NCBI GenBank assembly: GCA_964035575.1
Contig: OZ037873.1
Coordinates: 806,001 to 870,000, forward strand
Length of the DNA stretch: 64,000 bases
Direction of reading: 5' to 3'
Origin: Rhynchopus sp. YZ270_cl-10
Lineage: Eukaryota > Euglenozoa > Diplonemea > Diplonemida > Diplonemidae
Shown here: piece after piece, positions 47,090 through 57,157 of the stretch
Position numbering within the stretch: position 1 is the stretch's first letter
How the letters are laid out: the number at the start of each line of letters is the position of its first letter
The notes under the pieces: generated by a model
Databases searched by the model: none
What the model saw: the letters and a program-made list of their open reading frames with translations, nothing else
Told to the model about the DNA's origin: nothing
Made by a program: the position numbers and the translations under genes

Positions 47090-49820
47090 ATGGCACTGGT
47101 CGTGCCAAAGGAGAGGGAAAGAAGAAAATCGCCACAGCACTCTCAGCAGAGAGAAGAACCTTCCCAAGCACAACGACATAGTACACGTGGCAGCGCATCC
47201 TTGCGGAGCAGAAGCAAGGACAGGCACAACGCAGAATACCCTGTTTTCGAAGGTGTCCATGGTCTTGCTTCTGAAGGCAGTGAAACCGATGAGGACCTAT
47301 TGAATCACAGCGGGCACGGCCCCTCTGCCGTACGGTGGCCAGGCTGCGTTGTGCAGAAGAGGGTGCACAATGTGCTGCTCTGTGCGATTGTCTCACTCTG
47401 TGTCGTGGCCATGTCGCACTTTCTTTCCATTGGTTTAGAGCCGTCAAATTTGGGCATCGCACAACGCGCTTTTGAGGAGCATACCCTACAGCGTGACCCA
47501 CGTACAAAGCGCTATGGGTTCACCTACACCGAGCAGCTGGTGTTAAGCAAGGTCGACCCGAGCTCGCCTGCGTGGGATACGGGGTTGGGCGCGTATGTGG
47601 GGAGGAGGATCAGCCGTATCAACGGTGTGCCCGTACGCAGCAAGGCGGACCTCCAGAATACAGTGCATGCGCGCGATGCGCGGACCTCGCTCTCACAGCA
47701 CCTCGTCCTCAGCTTTGCACCCATCCTCCGTGTCGGCGGTGCCGTGCGTGCAGTGAAGCGGCTTGCAACCACAGACGGGGTCACAATACAACAAGGATCG
47801 CTCGGGGTTATTCTCAGAGTGCCCGGGTATAGTACTGGGTCTGCGGCGCAGGTATGTTGTGGGAAGGGGCTTTTGGGGGGGCCTTCCGAAGGAATGTGAT
47901 AAAAGAACACAACTAGTGAAACTCTACTGAGCCAAGAGATCTAATTATTAGTAAAGGATAACCTCACCCCGCACCCCGTAGGTGATGCAACAAAAATGTT
48001 GACACAGAAACAAACAAACAAACAAACAAACAAACAAACAAACAAACAAACAAACAAACAAACAAACAAACAAACAAACAAACAAACAAACAAACAAACA
48101 AACAAACAAACAAACAAACAAACAAACAAACAAACAAACAAACAAACAAACAAACAAACAAACAAACAAACAAACAAACAAACAAACAAACAAACAAACA
48201 CACCAGGTGCGAATAGACGGTGCCCGCTTCGACGCAATGGATACCCAGATCGAGTCTGTGGTCGAAGAGGACCTCCTCCCGCACAGGCTGGAGAAGCCGC
48301 CGATGTGGATTAAAAAGAAGACTGGCGTCGATGTGTGTACCCCCACTCCCCCTACTCCCTCCACTCCCCTAGCGGTTTTTATTCAAATTGCCACTTGGCT
48401 CGCTTTTTCCTTTTTTAGCTCCTCACGAGAGGCTTAGGATCATCAATACAATGTGGACACCAGTCCACACTTATCCACCCTTAACACCACACCACAAGCC
48501 CACACCACACCACACCACACCACCCTCAGGACATCAAAGACATCATCGAGGCACTAGACTACGCACGCTACGACTACCTACCACGCCTTGTCGCGCACGG
48601 CCTTGACCGGCCCGACCACATTGCAGCTGCCCGCCCTTCAGAAGGTATGCGTTAGAACTCCCCTAGTTGGACAATTTTTTTAAACCCCCCCTCGTGGTTA
48701 GTCGCTATCTCAACAAAGAAGCGCACCTCTCAACTTACACAGCACTACAATGAAATACAAAACAAACAGAGCAGGGGATTATCGTGCGGTTCGCATTTAG
48801 TTGACATCAACTAAATCTTTTTTTGGGAGGGGGAAAAAAAAAAAAAGAGGGGATTTTTGGGCACTTTTGGGGACCCCTCGCCCGACCCCCAGATGACTGG
48901 AATGATGGAACCATAAAATTTTTCTGCTCGCTGCGTACCGTACCCCTTATTTTTTTTGCCTGCGGCGCCATTTTCCTTTTTTGCTCCGCAAAAAAGGGTT
49001 TGTTGAGTAACTGTGTGGTGTAAACCAGCATTTTTACACCGTACCCTATTTTTTTTTTCGCCTGCGGCGCCATTTATTTTTTTTCATACGGCTAAAGAAT
49101 CGCAGGGTGGCGTTCGCGAAGTTTGACGAATACAAGCGCGTGCGAAAAGTAGTTATGCAGTGGAGAAAGGAATGGAAACCACCAACCCTGAACAGTACTT
49201 GACCTGCCTTTCCCGGGGGAAAATTTTTTTTTATCAACTAAATCTGAGAAAATTGCGAATTTGACGATAATGGGCTGAAACAGAGTAACAAAAACAAAAA
49301 CAAAACAAACTTTCCAACCCCCTCGTGGTAACCACACATGAAGTGCTCTCTCTGGGGTTAGATAACCCACGAAAAAAAAAATAACACCTGCATCCGATAC
49401 ACGGTCAATCCTTTACACTTTCAACTTCTCTTTAACGATAACGAACAAGGTGACTAAGTCAAGCTTAGGGTCATTCTTATGAAACTTTCTTTTTTTAAAA
49501 TCGCAGTGGAAGGGCTTGGCATTGTCCCACTGCACTTTAAGAAGATCTACCAGCTGTCGAAGGCGGTTGTGCAGGAGCGGAGGAGGGTCGAGAGGCTAGC
49601 CACCGCAGAGCTGATCGCGTCGCGCGACCTGCTGCGTCTTGCGGAGCTGGAGGAGGGCATGAAGCGGCGAGCCTTACAGGAGGAGATCCGCACCGCCACC
49701 CTCGCGCCTCTCAACGTCTCCCTCCCACTCAACGGGACAGACGCCGCCTTGGGCAACCTGACACTTCTCCCTGGTCTCAACACAACCATGACAAACACCT
49801 CCCTGCCTGCAGCAGCTTGA
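47090..49820 (+). CDS. Membrane PDZ-SAM domain protein
   Basis: Four exons (47090-47851, 48207-48332, 48530-48644, 49507-49820) give about 438 residues. A basic, disordered N-terminus leads to one membrane helix (about 93-115, VLLCAIVSLCVVAMSHF). A PDZ-like domain follows (about 138-210): LVLSKVDPSSPAWDTGLG and GRRISRINGVPVRSKADLQ match the 'V..V.pgSpA...Gl..Gd.I..inG.pv' pattern. Exons 3 and 4 join to a SAM-type helical domain (DYLPRLVAHGLDRPDHIAA, then VEGLGIVPLHFKKIYQL, like 'L..lGi...hr.kil'). A basic helical stretch and an Asn/Thr/Leu-rich end follow. It probably scaffolds proteins at a membrane. Splices are phases 0, 0 and 1 and are supported by the SAM match across the last junction. 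Introns 1 and 3 are swollen by an (AAAC)n array and by an insertion plus repeat A. Confidence 0.65.
48007..48200 (+). repeat. (AAAC)n microsatellite in PDZ-SAM intron 1
   Basis: About 48 uninterrupted CAAA units fill over half of intron 1 (47852-48206, GTATGT...CACCAG). The array ends 6 bp before the exon, so it occupies the place where a pyrimidine tract would be expected. Confidence 0.95.
48421..48444 (+). repeat. Hairpin repeat A, copy 11 (3' half) in PDZ-SAM intron 2
   Basis: CCTCACGAGAGGCTTAGGAT then CATC; the 5' stem half is missing. Intron 2 is 48333-48529. Confidence 0.55.
48819..49232. mobile_element. 414-bp insertion in PDZ-SAM intron 3 with 13-bp target duplication
   Basis: ATCAACTAAATCT occurs at 48806-48818 and again at 49233-49245, flanking the insert exactly. 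There is no clear terminal inverted repeat. Module H is inside. A 13-bp duplication fits retroposition better than TIR transposons, but no poly(A) tail longer than the terminal T-runs is evident. Family unknown. Confidence 0.65.
48958..49087 (+). repeat. Module H, copy 2
   Basis: Two GCCTGCGGCGCCATTT blocks around GGTGTAAAC...GCATTTTTACACCGTACCCTA, as at 21936-22085. Confidence 0.65.
49346..49434 (+). repeat. Repeat C, copy 6 (degenerate) in PDZ-SAM intron 3
   Basis: GGTTAGATAACCCACG, ACACCTGCATCCGATACACG and CTTTCAACTTCTCTTT resemble repeat C; repeat A follows. Confidence 0.4.
49449..49476 (+). repeat. Hairpin repeat A, copy 12, next to a 3' splice site
   Basis: GGTGACTAAG-tcaag-CTTAGGGTCATTC keeps a continuous stem (GTGAC/GTCAT and CTAAG/CTTAG) though the usual CGAGAG loop is gone. 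The acceptor CGCAG lies 30 nt downstream. Confidence 0.6.
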
Positions 49821-50324
49821 TCGGAGAAAAAGGGGGGGTGAAGAAGAGTAGGAGGGGGGGGGGGGGGGGTAGGGGGAGCCACGTATAAGGAAATCCTTAA
49901 GGATTTGCTGTCCGAAACCCATTTTTTTTTTTTTTTTTTTTTTTTACTTGGTATTCACTCTCGTCTCTTCAGCGCTGCCGAGGCAGTGTGGCCGCTCTTT
50001 TTTGTTCTATCCAGAGTAAACCCGGGACCGTGTCCCAGCTGGTGCCGTTTTTCACATCTAGGACGTGCGGGTTGCCGTTTTACGGAGGTCACCTCCCCGT
50101 TTGCCACACAGGGTTTACAGACAGCACACCTCCCCCTCAGGGTGTGGCAGCATCGTTAAGGACACTGGCCTGACGACAAAAGTGGAAACCTTTTTTAGGT
50201 TCCCGTGATCAGCTGACATGCTGGTCGGTGTGTTCTCTTGATGTTTTCTTTTTTTGTTGGTATCCTCTTGTTGATATGAGTAATGTAAAAGTAAAAGCAA
50301 ATAAAGCTAAAAGTTGTGTTCTCT

Positions 50325-53300
50325 TCAGTTCGTTACAGTTGGCCTCAGAAGGTCACTCAGAGTGTCATCAGACAATCCGGAGGACACCAAAAATTCCAGG
50401 ACCACTGCTGGGTGTTGTGTGAGGAGTGTTCCCCACGAGGTGTTGCTGCACAGGTTGTCTCTTTTGTCGGTGAGCTTGGGGCATTGCTTCAGAAGGTGCT
50501 TCGCCGTCACATTCGCCTTTCCGCACGCCTTGCAGTTGGGGGTGTCGTTGTGGCTCCTGTCCGTGTACAGGAGGGGGTGTCGTCTTGTGCGCAGGAGTCT
50601 CATCTCACGCGCTCCCTTACGTGTCAGTCGTTGTGGGCGGAGTTGCGGGTGGCGGAGTTGTATCTTCGTCTTCGCTTTGGCGTCGGTGTGCTGGCACGCA
50701 TATGCGCTGTCTTCGGTGGGTGTGACGGTGAGCTGCGCTGCCACCCTCTTGATCTGAGAGGCGGCCGTCATCATCGCTATGGGTTCCAGCTGTGGTACCA
50801 TGGCGTTCGCGTGCCGCTTTGCCTCTTTGTCCGCAGCTTCGTTTCCAGGTAGGCCGATATGGCTTGGGACGTACTGGAAGTCTACGCGTACTCCTTTGCG
50901 CGTGAGTGTGTGTATCGCACGCCATATGTCGTGCAGTGAATGCTCGACAGCCTTCTGTGGTCCTCCCTCTAGGGCGCGGATTGAGGACTGGCTGTCTGTG
51001 AGGATCGCCACTCTCGCGTGTTTGGTGGTAGTGGTGCGGTTTGCAAGGTCGGTGAGTGCCTCACGGATTGCCGTCTGCTCGGCTTGGTAGGCCACGCATC
51101 GCCTGCCTGCCCCCTTGCCGAAGACGTGGATCATGTTGTCGTCAGCGTCCGTCACTGCACATCCCGCCCCGCCGATGTTCGTGTCGGACAGTGATCCGTC
51201 GGTGTACGTGCTGTAGTCGTACTGGGGTAGCTTGTCGAGGGCCTCCTGCGTTTTTTCCAGAGCTTCCTCTTTGGTTTGTTTAGAGTCCGCTCGGAGGACT
51301 CCTGGGATGGTGGGGTGCAGCGTAAGCTTATCCTGTACTTCCTCCCATTGCCAGGGGGGCACAGGGTAGTGGAGCGCAATGGTGCTCCGAGTTGTGTGCT
51401 GAGTGTACATCTTTGTTTCCTCAACGGTGTTCGTGGCTGCTCTAAGCCATGTAGTGTTGGAGTGTTTTTTGGTTGACTGCACGGCGGTGTACGCGGGCGA
51501 GTCATGTATGCGGTTGGCGCGCTCGTACAGCTTTGCTCCTTCCGCTTGTGCAATTTCAGCGATTGATCGTAGGTTCGCCTCCCAGAGAAGGTTCTCCGTC
51601 GCTGTGGTGCGTAGACAGCCGGTGATCAGTCTGGCTGCGCCGTGGTGGAGGGTCTCAAGATGGGTTCGGTTCTTCTTGAGCAGTGCGTGTCCCCACACTC
51701 CTATCCCGTAGGTGAGCACGGGCAGCACATATGTCATGTACACTTGTCGCATGGTGTCTGCTTCCGCACCCCAGTCCTCGCCTCCTAGTGCGTACAGTAC
51801 GGAGAGTCGTTGTTTGTACTTTGTGCACACTGATTCCATGTGTTGTATCATGTTGCATTCGTCATCTATTAGGATGCCGAGGTACTGTGTCAGTCGGGTT
51901 GTAGGCACGCGTTTCCCATTGCTGTAGTGCACTGCGAATTGCTTGTCTCTGACGTTGTTGGGGTCTTTCTTGGTGGTGAAGGCTAGGAGGTTCGTTTTGT
52001 CGTCGTCGGTGGAGATTCGGAGGCCCATTGGGGGGAGTTCACGTTCAAGTACTTCGATAGCCTTTTGTGCGGATAAAGCGGCTTCGTCGGTGTTGTTGCC
52101 AATGCACAGGATTGCGAGGTCGTCGGCGTACATGCACACATGTCCGTCCACGCACTCTAGGGTTTTCGCCAGGTTTGCCATGACTACGTTGAAGAGTAGG
52201 GGGGAGAGCACTGTGCCTTGGGGTACTCCCTCCTCCATGTCGTAGAACTCGCTGACGTGACCTGCCACGGTCGCCGCTGCTCGTCTGTTGCTGAGGTATG
52301 CACCAATCCATTTCTGGTACGTGAGTGGGAAGTCGTGCAGGTGTTGTAGGATGGCACTGCGTTTGAGGCGGTCGTACGCCTTCTCTAGGTCGACTTTGAG
52401 GAGGATTGCACTGCGTCCTTCCTCTACTGTGTCCTTGGCCAGTTGCGTTACCAGTGCGATGCTGTCGATCGTGGATCTCTTTTTCCTGAAACCTGCTTGG
52501 GCCTTGTGGAGGTTAGGGAACTGCTCATCAGGGTCTTCCATGAGCTGGTGTAGGCGGTGTCCGATCATGCGCTCGAGCACCTTGCTCACTGTACTCGTCA
52601 GTGCAATTGGTCTGTACGAAGCAGGGAGGTGGTCCGGTTTCGAAGGCTTGTGGATGGGCATCAGTAGAGAAGTCGTCCATTCCAGTGGGAGTGTGCCACT
52701 ACTCCACGAGAGGTTCATGATACGCAGGAGACCCTTCCTCGCCTCCGGTCCCATGTGTCGTAGCATCTCGTTGTGTATGTTGTCCATGCCTGGTGTTTTG
52801 TTGTCTTCCAGGTTGTTCACGATGGTGTTGAGCTCCTGCATTGTAAAGGCACGCTCTGATTCGTGGTATGGGACGTCCGTCGGTGTTGTGGCTACGTCCT
52901 CCGTGTCTGTGGGGTCTTTGCGGCTCACGTCTGAGTAGTGCCTACCAAATATGTTCGCTTTGGCTGTGTTGTCGGTGATGGTGGTTCCGTTCTCCGTCAG
53001 TGGGTACTGCTGCGACTTATCGGCTCTGCCGTCCAGTTCGCGTAGTAGGTGGTAGATGTGTGAGGACCCCGCAGCCTTGTCGCACCTTGCCTCCCATATC
53101 GTGCGTTTGCTGTCGCGGATTTCCGTGGCCACATTTTGTTTTAGGCAGCTGAGGGAGTCACTATCATTTTGTGTGGGTGGTGTTGTCTGCTTCTGCAGTT
53201 GCGCGATCTTCTGGTCTCGGCGCTTCATTGCTTTGCGTACTGCACCTGTGCACCACCTTCGCTTAGCTTGCCGTCGTCGATGCGTCGGGATGTGTCGTCG

Positions 53301-54306
53301 TGCCACGTTTCTCACCATGCCAGCCCACTTCGCATACGCTGTCGCGGGGTTGTGCCACTTTAGGGTTGCATCAGCACTTCGCTCAAGTTCTGCAGTGTAG
53401 TCACTCCACCTGGCCCTGTTCCAATCCCACAGGGTTTTCCCGCTCCGTTTGATGTTCGAGTACTTCGGTGGAGGTGGTGTGGTGCTGTCAATCTCGAATT
53501 CCATTGGGAGATGGTCCGATAAGCCGTTATCTAGAACCCGCCATTTGATCGGCCATTTTCTTGTCTCGTCTTTGTTATTGTCACCTTTCGCTATGACCAC
53601 GTCTGGTGAAGTTTTGGATTTTCCAATCCTTGTCGCAGTTTGGGGGTCATTCCAGATTTGCATGCCGTCAGTGTTACCGACCCAGTCGTGGATTTTTGTG
53701 CCGGTTTTGTTCGGGATCGCCTTGCTCCACTGCGCATGATGGGCGTTGAGGTCTCCAGCTATCACTACTTGTTCGGTGGGGAGGTCTTCGCAGTCGAAGT
53801 CATCTTTGCGTATGTCTTTTTTTTGCTCCCCCACTGCGCTTGGCCGATATACATTGACAAAGCGTATACCGTGCACTGTGACGTCGAGCCGTTCGGTGAC
53901 TTTCCACTTCGAGAACGTGTGGACTTGGGTTGGATGTTTGTCACGCACCAGTGTTACTATCCCGCCTCCATGTGTTTCACTGGTTTTTTTGGTACGGCCT
54001 TCCGTTCTTTTGCGGGTGTAGCTGCGGTAGCCGTCGATCTTGAACGTATTGGCTTGTCCGCTCGCCTTCAGTTCTTGGAGCATGACAATGTCGTACTCCT
54101 TCTCGGTTATGTGCCGCCTTATTTCAGCTCTCTTAGTGTCGGTGAGTCCGTTGATGTTCCAACAGAGACATCTCAGCGGACCCGGATTCGGATGTATCCC
54201 TGCTATCACAAGTAGAAGTAGTACCGTTGTGGATAGGTATTTAAGCAAGGAGGGGGTGTTTAGGGAGTGTGATAGGTGGAGGTGAGTTGTCAACGTCTCG
54301 CTTTTT
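50325..54306 (-). CDS. LINE ORF2: 2A-like motif, endonuclease, reverse transcriptase, RNase H, zinc finger
   Basis: About 1,325 residues. Near its N-terminus LLLLVIAGIHPNPGP resembles a 2A ribosome-skipping motif, though the usual DxExNPGP acidic residues are G and H. APE-type endonuclease follows (CWNINGL, MLQELKASG, AGDLNAHH, SDHLPMEFEI). Reverse transcriptase has KVDLEKAYDRL, GVPQGTVLSPLLFN and YADD (minus strand at 52119-52130). RNase H shows YTDGSLSD, QAEQTAIREAL, TDSQSSIRAL and HIGLPGNEAADKEA, so its acidic residues are present. A CKACG...HLLKQC finger ends the protein. No ATG precedes the endonuclease in this frame; the frame is -1 to ORF1 and overlaps it at an A6G run (minus strand, 54302-54307 with G at 54301), nine bases upstream of the ORF1 stop. 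Frameshifting is therefore the likely way it is made. Confidence 0.9.
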
Positions 54307-55861
54307 TGGCGGATGGTGGTGTTCTGGGAGCTCGTCTGTCTCTGCCGTCTCGTTCGCTTCGTCCGTCTCGTCCGTCTTCCGTCGCGTCCTTTGGCATTCG
54401 AGTTTTGGTGGCAATTGCTTCTGCAATTAGTCCCGGAAGCCGGGACGTCAGGTCGTTGAAGCTGGCCTGTAGCCCTTGCAGACCGGTCTGAAGGTCCCTT
54501 TGCATCGTCAAAAGTTCTGTTACGTTGCGCTGCAGTTCCTCTATAGCGCCTTTGTTGTTGTGAATTTGTGAATTTAGGTTTTTTTGGGTGTCGCTCATCT
54601 GCGACATCTTCGCTGCGAAGTCGTTCCGCAGTGAGGAGATGTTGGTGGCGTTCTGGGAGGTGGCGGCCCTGCTTGCTGCATCGACGGTGGCTGTTGTTGC
54701 GGATGGTGCGGCTGCGGCGGCTGGTGCAGGCGCTGCGTTGCTGTTGGAGCCTCTGACGACGTTGCTCCATGCTGTGGTGTTGTTTGCCAGGTTGTTTACA
54801 AAGGTGGTGGGTTTGGCGGCGGGTCTCTTCTTCTTTGGCCTGCGGAGCTTGTGGGAGGTGGAGACTTCTCGCGTGGTGATGTTTCTGTTGTTGAATAAGA
54901 AGAATTGGGGGAGCGTCTGTTGGGTTCGGATTTTGACCATCTGTGTAGTACCCGCTTGTTGGTGAGCTATGACGGAGCAGACAATGCCATTTGTGCTGAG
55001 GGCCCCCACTAGGGCCTCGGGGTGTGTGAGGTAGTGCATCCCTGTCAGCACGAAGTGTCTCTCGGTGGCCATCTCTGGCTTCCCAATCTCTGTCCAGGCC
55101 GCTGTGATGTGCTCCCGTTCGGTGACGATGCCAAATGCTTTGGTTGACTTTATTAGCCGTCCTGCGTGTTTTGTAGCAAACGTGATTGCGTCTGCGAGGG
55201 TGGCAGTGGGTGGGAGCCAGACTACGGGCTCGTTGGTGACGGCTTTGGGTCTGACGATGACACCAGATTGTCCTGACATCTCCCTCAGCGGCTTTCTCAG
55301 GGATACGGTGGCGGTGATGCGGCGCTCCCCTGCAGGGCGCACGCTGGCTACATCTGCACTGAGCCCGTTGAGGAACTTGCGTGCGGTGTCGAGCGGTTTC
55401 GTTAGCCATTCCGGGTTGGCGGCTACTGCCTCGTCGAGGACTTCCAGCTTTATCTCCTCCAGCTGGTGCGTGTTGGATGCCCCGAAAGAGGGGATGTTGT
55501 TCTTGTAGTTGGGGGCGGTGGAGGACAACACAAACAGGTGCACCTTTTTGAGGTAGCACTCCCCGTTCGGCTTCTGCACAATGCACTCCTGCGTGCTGTG
55601 CGCTTTGTGTCCCTGTATTGGGGCGGTGGTGGCGATGGCGATGACTGGTCCGTTCGGTGGGACCGCGTTCTTTGACGCAAGGTAGGTGTCTGCGTCGGCT
55701 AGCTTCAGCAGCGCAATAAAGCCTCGCTGCTCCGGGTTCCCGCTCCTGTAACGTTGTTGGAAGGTGGTGGGGTTTAGGACCTCTGTGTCCCAGTCCTCTT
55801 GACGGAGGGTGTGCATCCCGGCCGTTGCTGCTTCGCTTCTTTCGCCATGGAGGTCCTCCAT
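54290..55861 (-). CDS. LINE ORF1 (RNA-binding-type protein with coiled coil)
   Basis: 523 residues from the ATG at 55861 (minus). The N-terminal 300 residues resemble LINE ORF1 nucleic-acid-binding proteins in general character but show no clear CCHC knuckle. An Ala-rich linker and a coiled coil (about 430-490; QKNLNSQIHNNKGAIEELQ) follow, then a charged tail ending AKKARR. Coiled-coil ORF1 proteins form multimers that coat the element RNA. Its last codons contain the A6G run used as a candidate slip site into ORF2. Confidence 0.8.
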   Translation of the reverse strand: MEDLHGERSEAATAGMHTLRQEDWDTEVLNPTTFQQRYRSGNPEQRGFIALLKLADADTYLASKNAVPPNGPVIAIATTAPIQGHKAHSTQECIVQKPNGECYLKKVHLFVLSSTAPNYKNNIPSFGASNTHQLEEIKLEVLDEAVAANPEWLTKPLDTARKFLNGLSADVASVRPAGERRITATVSLRKPLREMSGQSGVIVRPKAVTNEPVVWLPPTATLADAITFATKHAGRLIKSTKAFGIVTEREHITAAWTEIGKPEMATERHFVLTGMHYLTHPEALVGALSTNGIVCSVIAHQQAGTTQMVKIRTQQTLPQFFLFNNRNITTREVSTSHKLRRPKKKRPAAKPTTFVNNLANNTTAWSNVVRGSNSNAAPAPAAAAAPSATTATVDAASRAATSQNATNISSLRNDFAAKMSQMSDTQKNLNSQIHNNKGAIEELQRNVTELLTMQRDLQTGLQGLQASFNDLTSRLPGLIAEAIATKTRMPKDATEDGRDGRSERDGRDRRAPRTPPSAKKARR

Positions 55862-57157
55862 GCCCAAGTCCGCCGCGTGGAGGCAGGCTGTCGCAGATCG
55901 GTAAGGTAATTGCTTAGAATGTAATAGTGACGATAGTTTTGATGTGTGGACTCTGGTGACGAGGGTGAGGATTTTTTTGAAATTTGGGTGAAGAAACCCA
56001 CTAAAATGGGCGTACCTGGCCGCAAATCGCCCTGGGGATCACCCATATTTCCCAATAAACCACCTGACGACCTTCACAGAGCATTTCTTGTCTCAAAAAA
56101 ATCGATTTTTTGTGAAAAAAAGCCCAAAAACCGCGTCACGTTTGCGTCACGCTTGGTGACCAAAATTTAACACTTGCCAAGAAATTTCTCCAATCAGACA
56201 AAAATCCTTCTAAACACCCGAAAAACACCTCAGTCCACATCCGCTGGGGTCCCAGGGTGGAAATATATGGTTTTTGCAGCTTTTAGGGGTCCTGGGAGGG
56301 TCCCAGGCGTATTCATGAGGGACGGAACCGCTTATAATGCCCGAAATTACCTCTTTTTTTGGGTGCTTTTTCACCTTAAAAATTCAAAAAAAAGTGCTCA
56401 GACAATCACAGAAGTGTCCAAACCCCCTCGGAACTACTCGCCAGACCCCCTGCGGGGTGGAAAATCATATTTGCGATCACTTTTTGGGCTATTTTGCCCA
56501 AAATAACCTCATGTTACACTTATGTTACACTTGTCCCAAAATAGGGTATTTTAGGCCATTTTGGGACAAGTGGGACAAAAGTGGGACACGGGGTTATTTT
56601 GGGCAAAATAGCCCAAAAAGTGATCGCAAATATGACTCTCCACCCCGCAGGGGGTCTGGCGAGTAGTTCCGAGGGGGTTTGGACACTTCTGTGATTGTCT
56701 GAGCACTTTTTTTTGAATTTTTAAGGTGAAAAAGCACCCAAAAAAAGAGGTAATTTCGGGCATTATAAGCGGTTCCGTCCCTCATGAATACGCCTGGGAC
56801 CCTCCCAGGACCCCTAAAAGCTGCAAAAACTATATATTTCCACCCTGGGACCCCAGCGGATGTGGACTGAGGTGTTTTTCGGGTGTTTAGAAGGATTTTT
56901 GTCTGATTGGAGAAATTTCTTGGCAAGTGCAAAATTTTGGCCCCCAAGCGTTACGCAATTTTGGGGTGTTTTTTCACAAAAAATCGATTTTTTTGAGACA
57001 AGAAATGCTCTGTGAAGGTCGTCAGGTGGTTTATTGGGATATATGGGTGATCCCCAGGGCGATTTGCGGCCAGGTACGCCCATTTTAGTGGGTTTCTTCA
57101 CCCAAATTTCAAAAAAATGGGTTTCGGACAGCAAAACGCCCTTGGTGGCTCCCCCTA

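Larger units (their letters stand above)
49921..55978 (-). mobile_element. Full-length ingi/L1Tc-like LINE
   Basis: A non-LTR retrotransposon on the minus strand with a poly(A) tail (poly(T) from 49922), 3' UTR (49950-50324), two ORFs and a short 5' UTR. It sits in the T7 run of a fold-back arm; ATTTTTTT occurs on both sides as target duplication. Domain order is ORF1 with coiled coil, then endonuclease, reverse transcriptase, RNase H and a C-x2-C-x8-H-x4-C finger, which fits the ingi/I group. Both ORFs are uninterrupted, so the copy is young and may be active. Confidence 0.9.
49872..57155. mobile_element. Fold-back element 1, split by the LINE
   Basis: Ends GGGGGAGCCAC and GTGGCTCCCCC are flanked by TA on both sides (49870-49871, 57156-57157). 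Without the LINE it is about 1.23 kb, made of two arms of roughly 590 bp that are inverse copies of each other around a centre near 56550. Sequence of the right arm, CTGTCCGAAACCCA then T7 then GAAATTTGGG, shows exactly where the LINE split the left arm. No transposase ORF is seen. Confidence 0.8.

Noticed and set aside
47941-48364. Cys-Leu-Phe-Val and Lys-Gln-Thr-Asn repeat proteins
   Set aside because: Translations of the (AAAC)n array within an intron.
54307-55586. Upstream extension of LINE ORF2 to 1,753 codons
   Set aside because: It overlaps ORF1 in another frame, with low-complexity His/Arg/Gln-rich translation. The open frame is a shadow of ORF1's composition.
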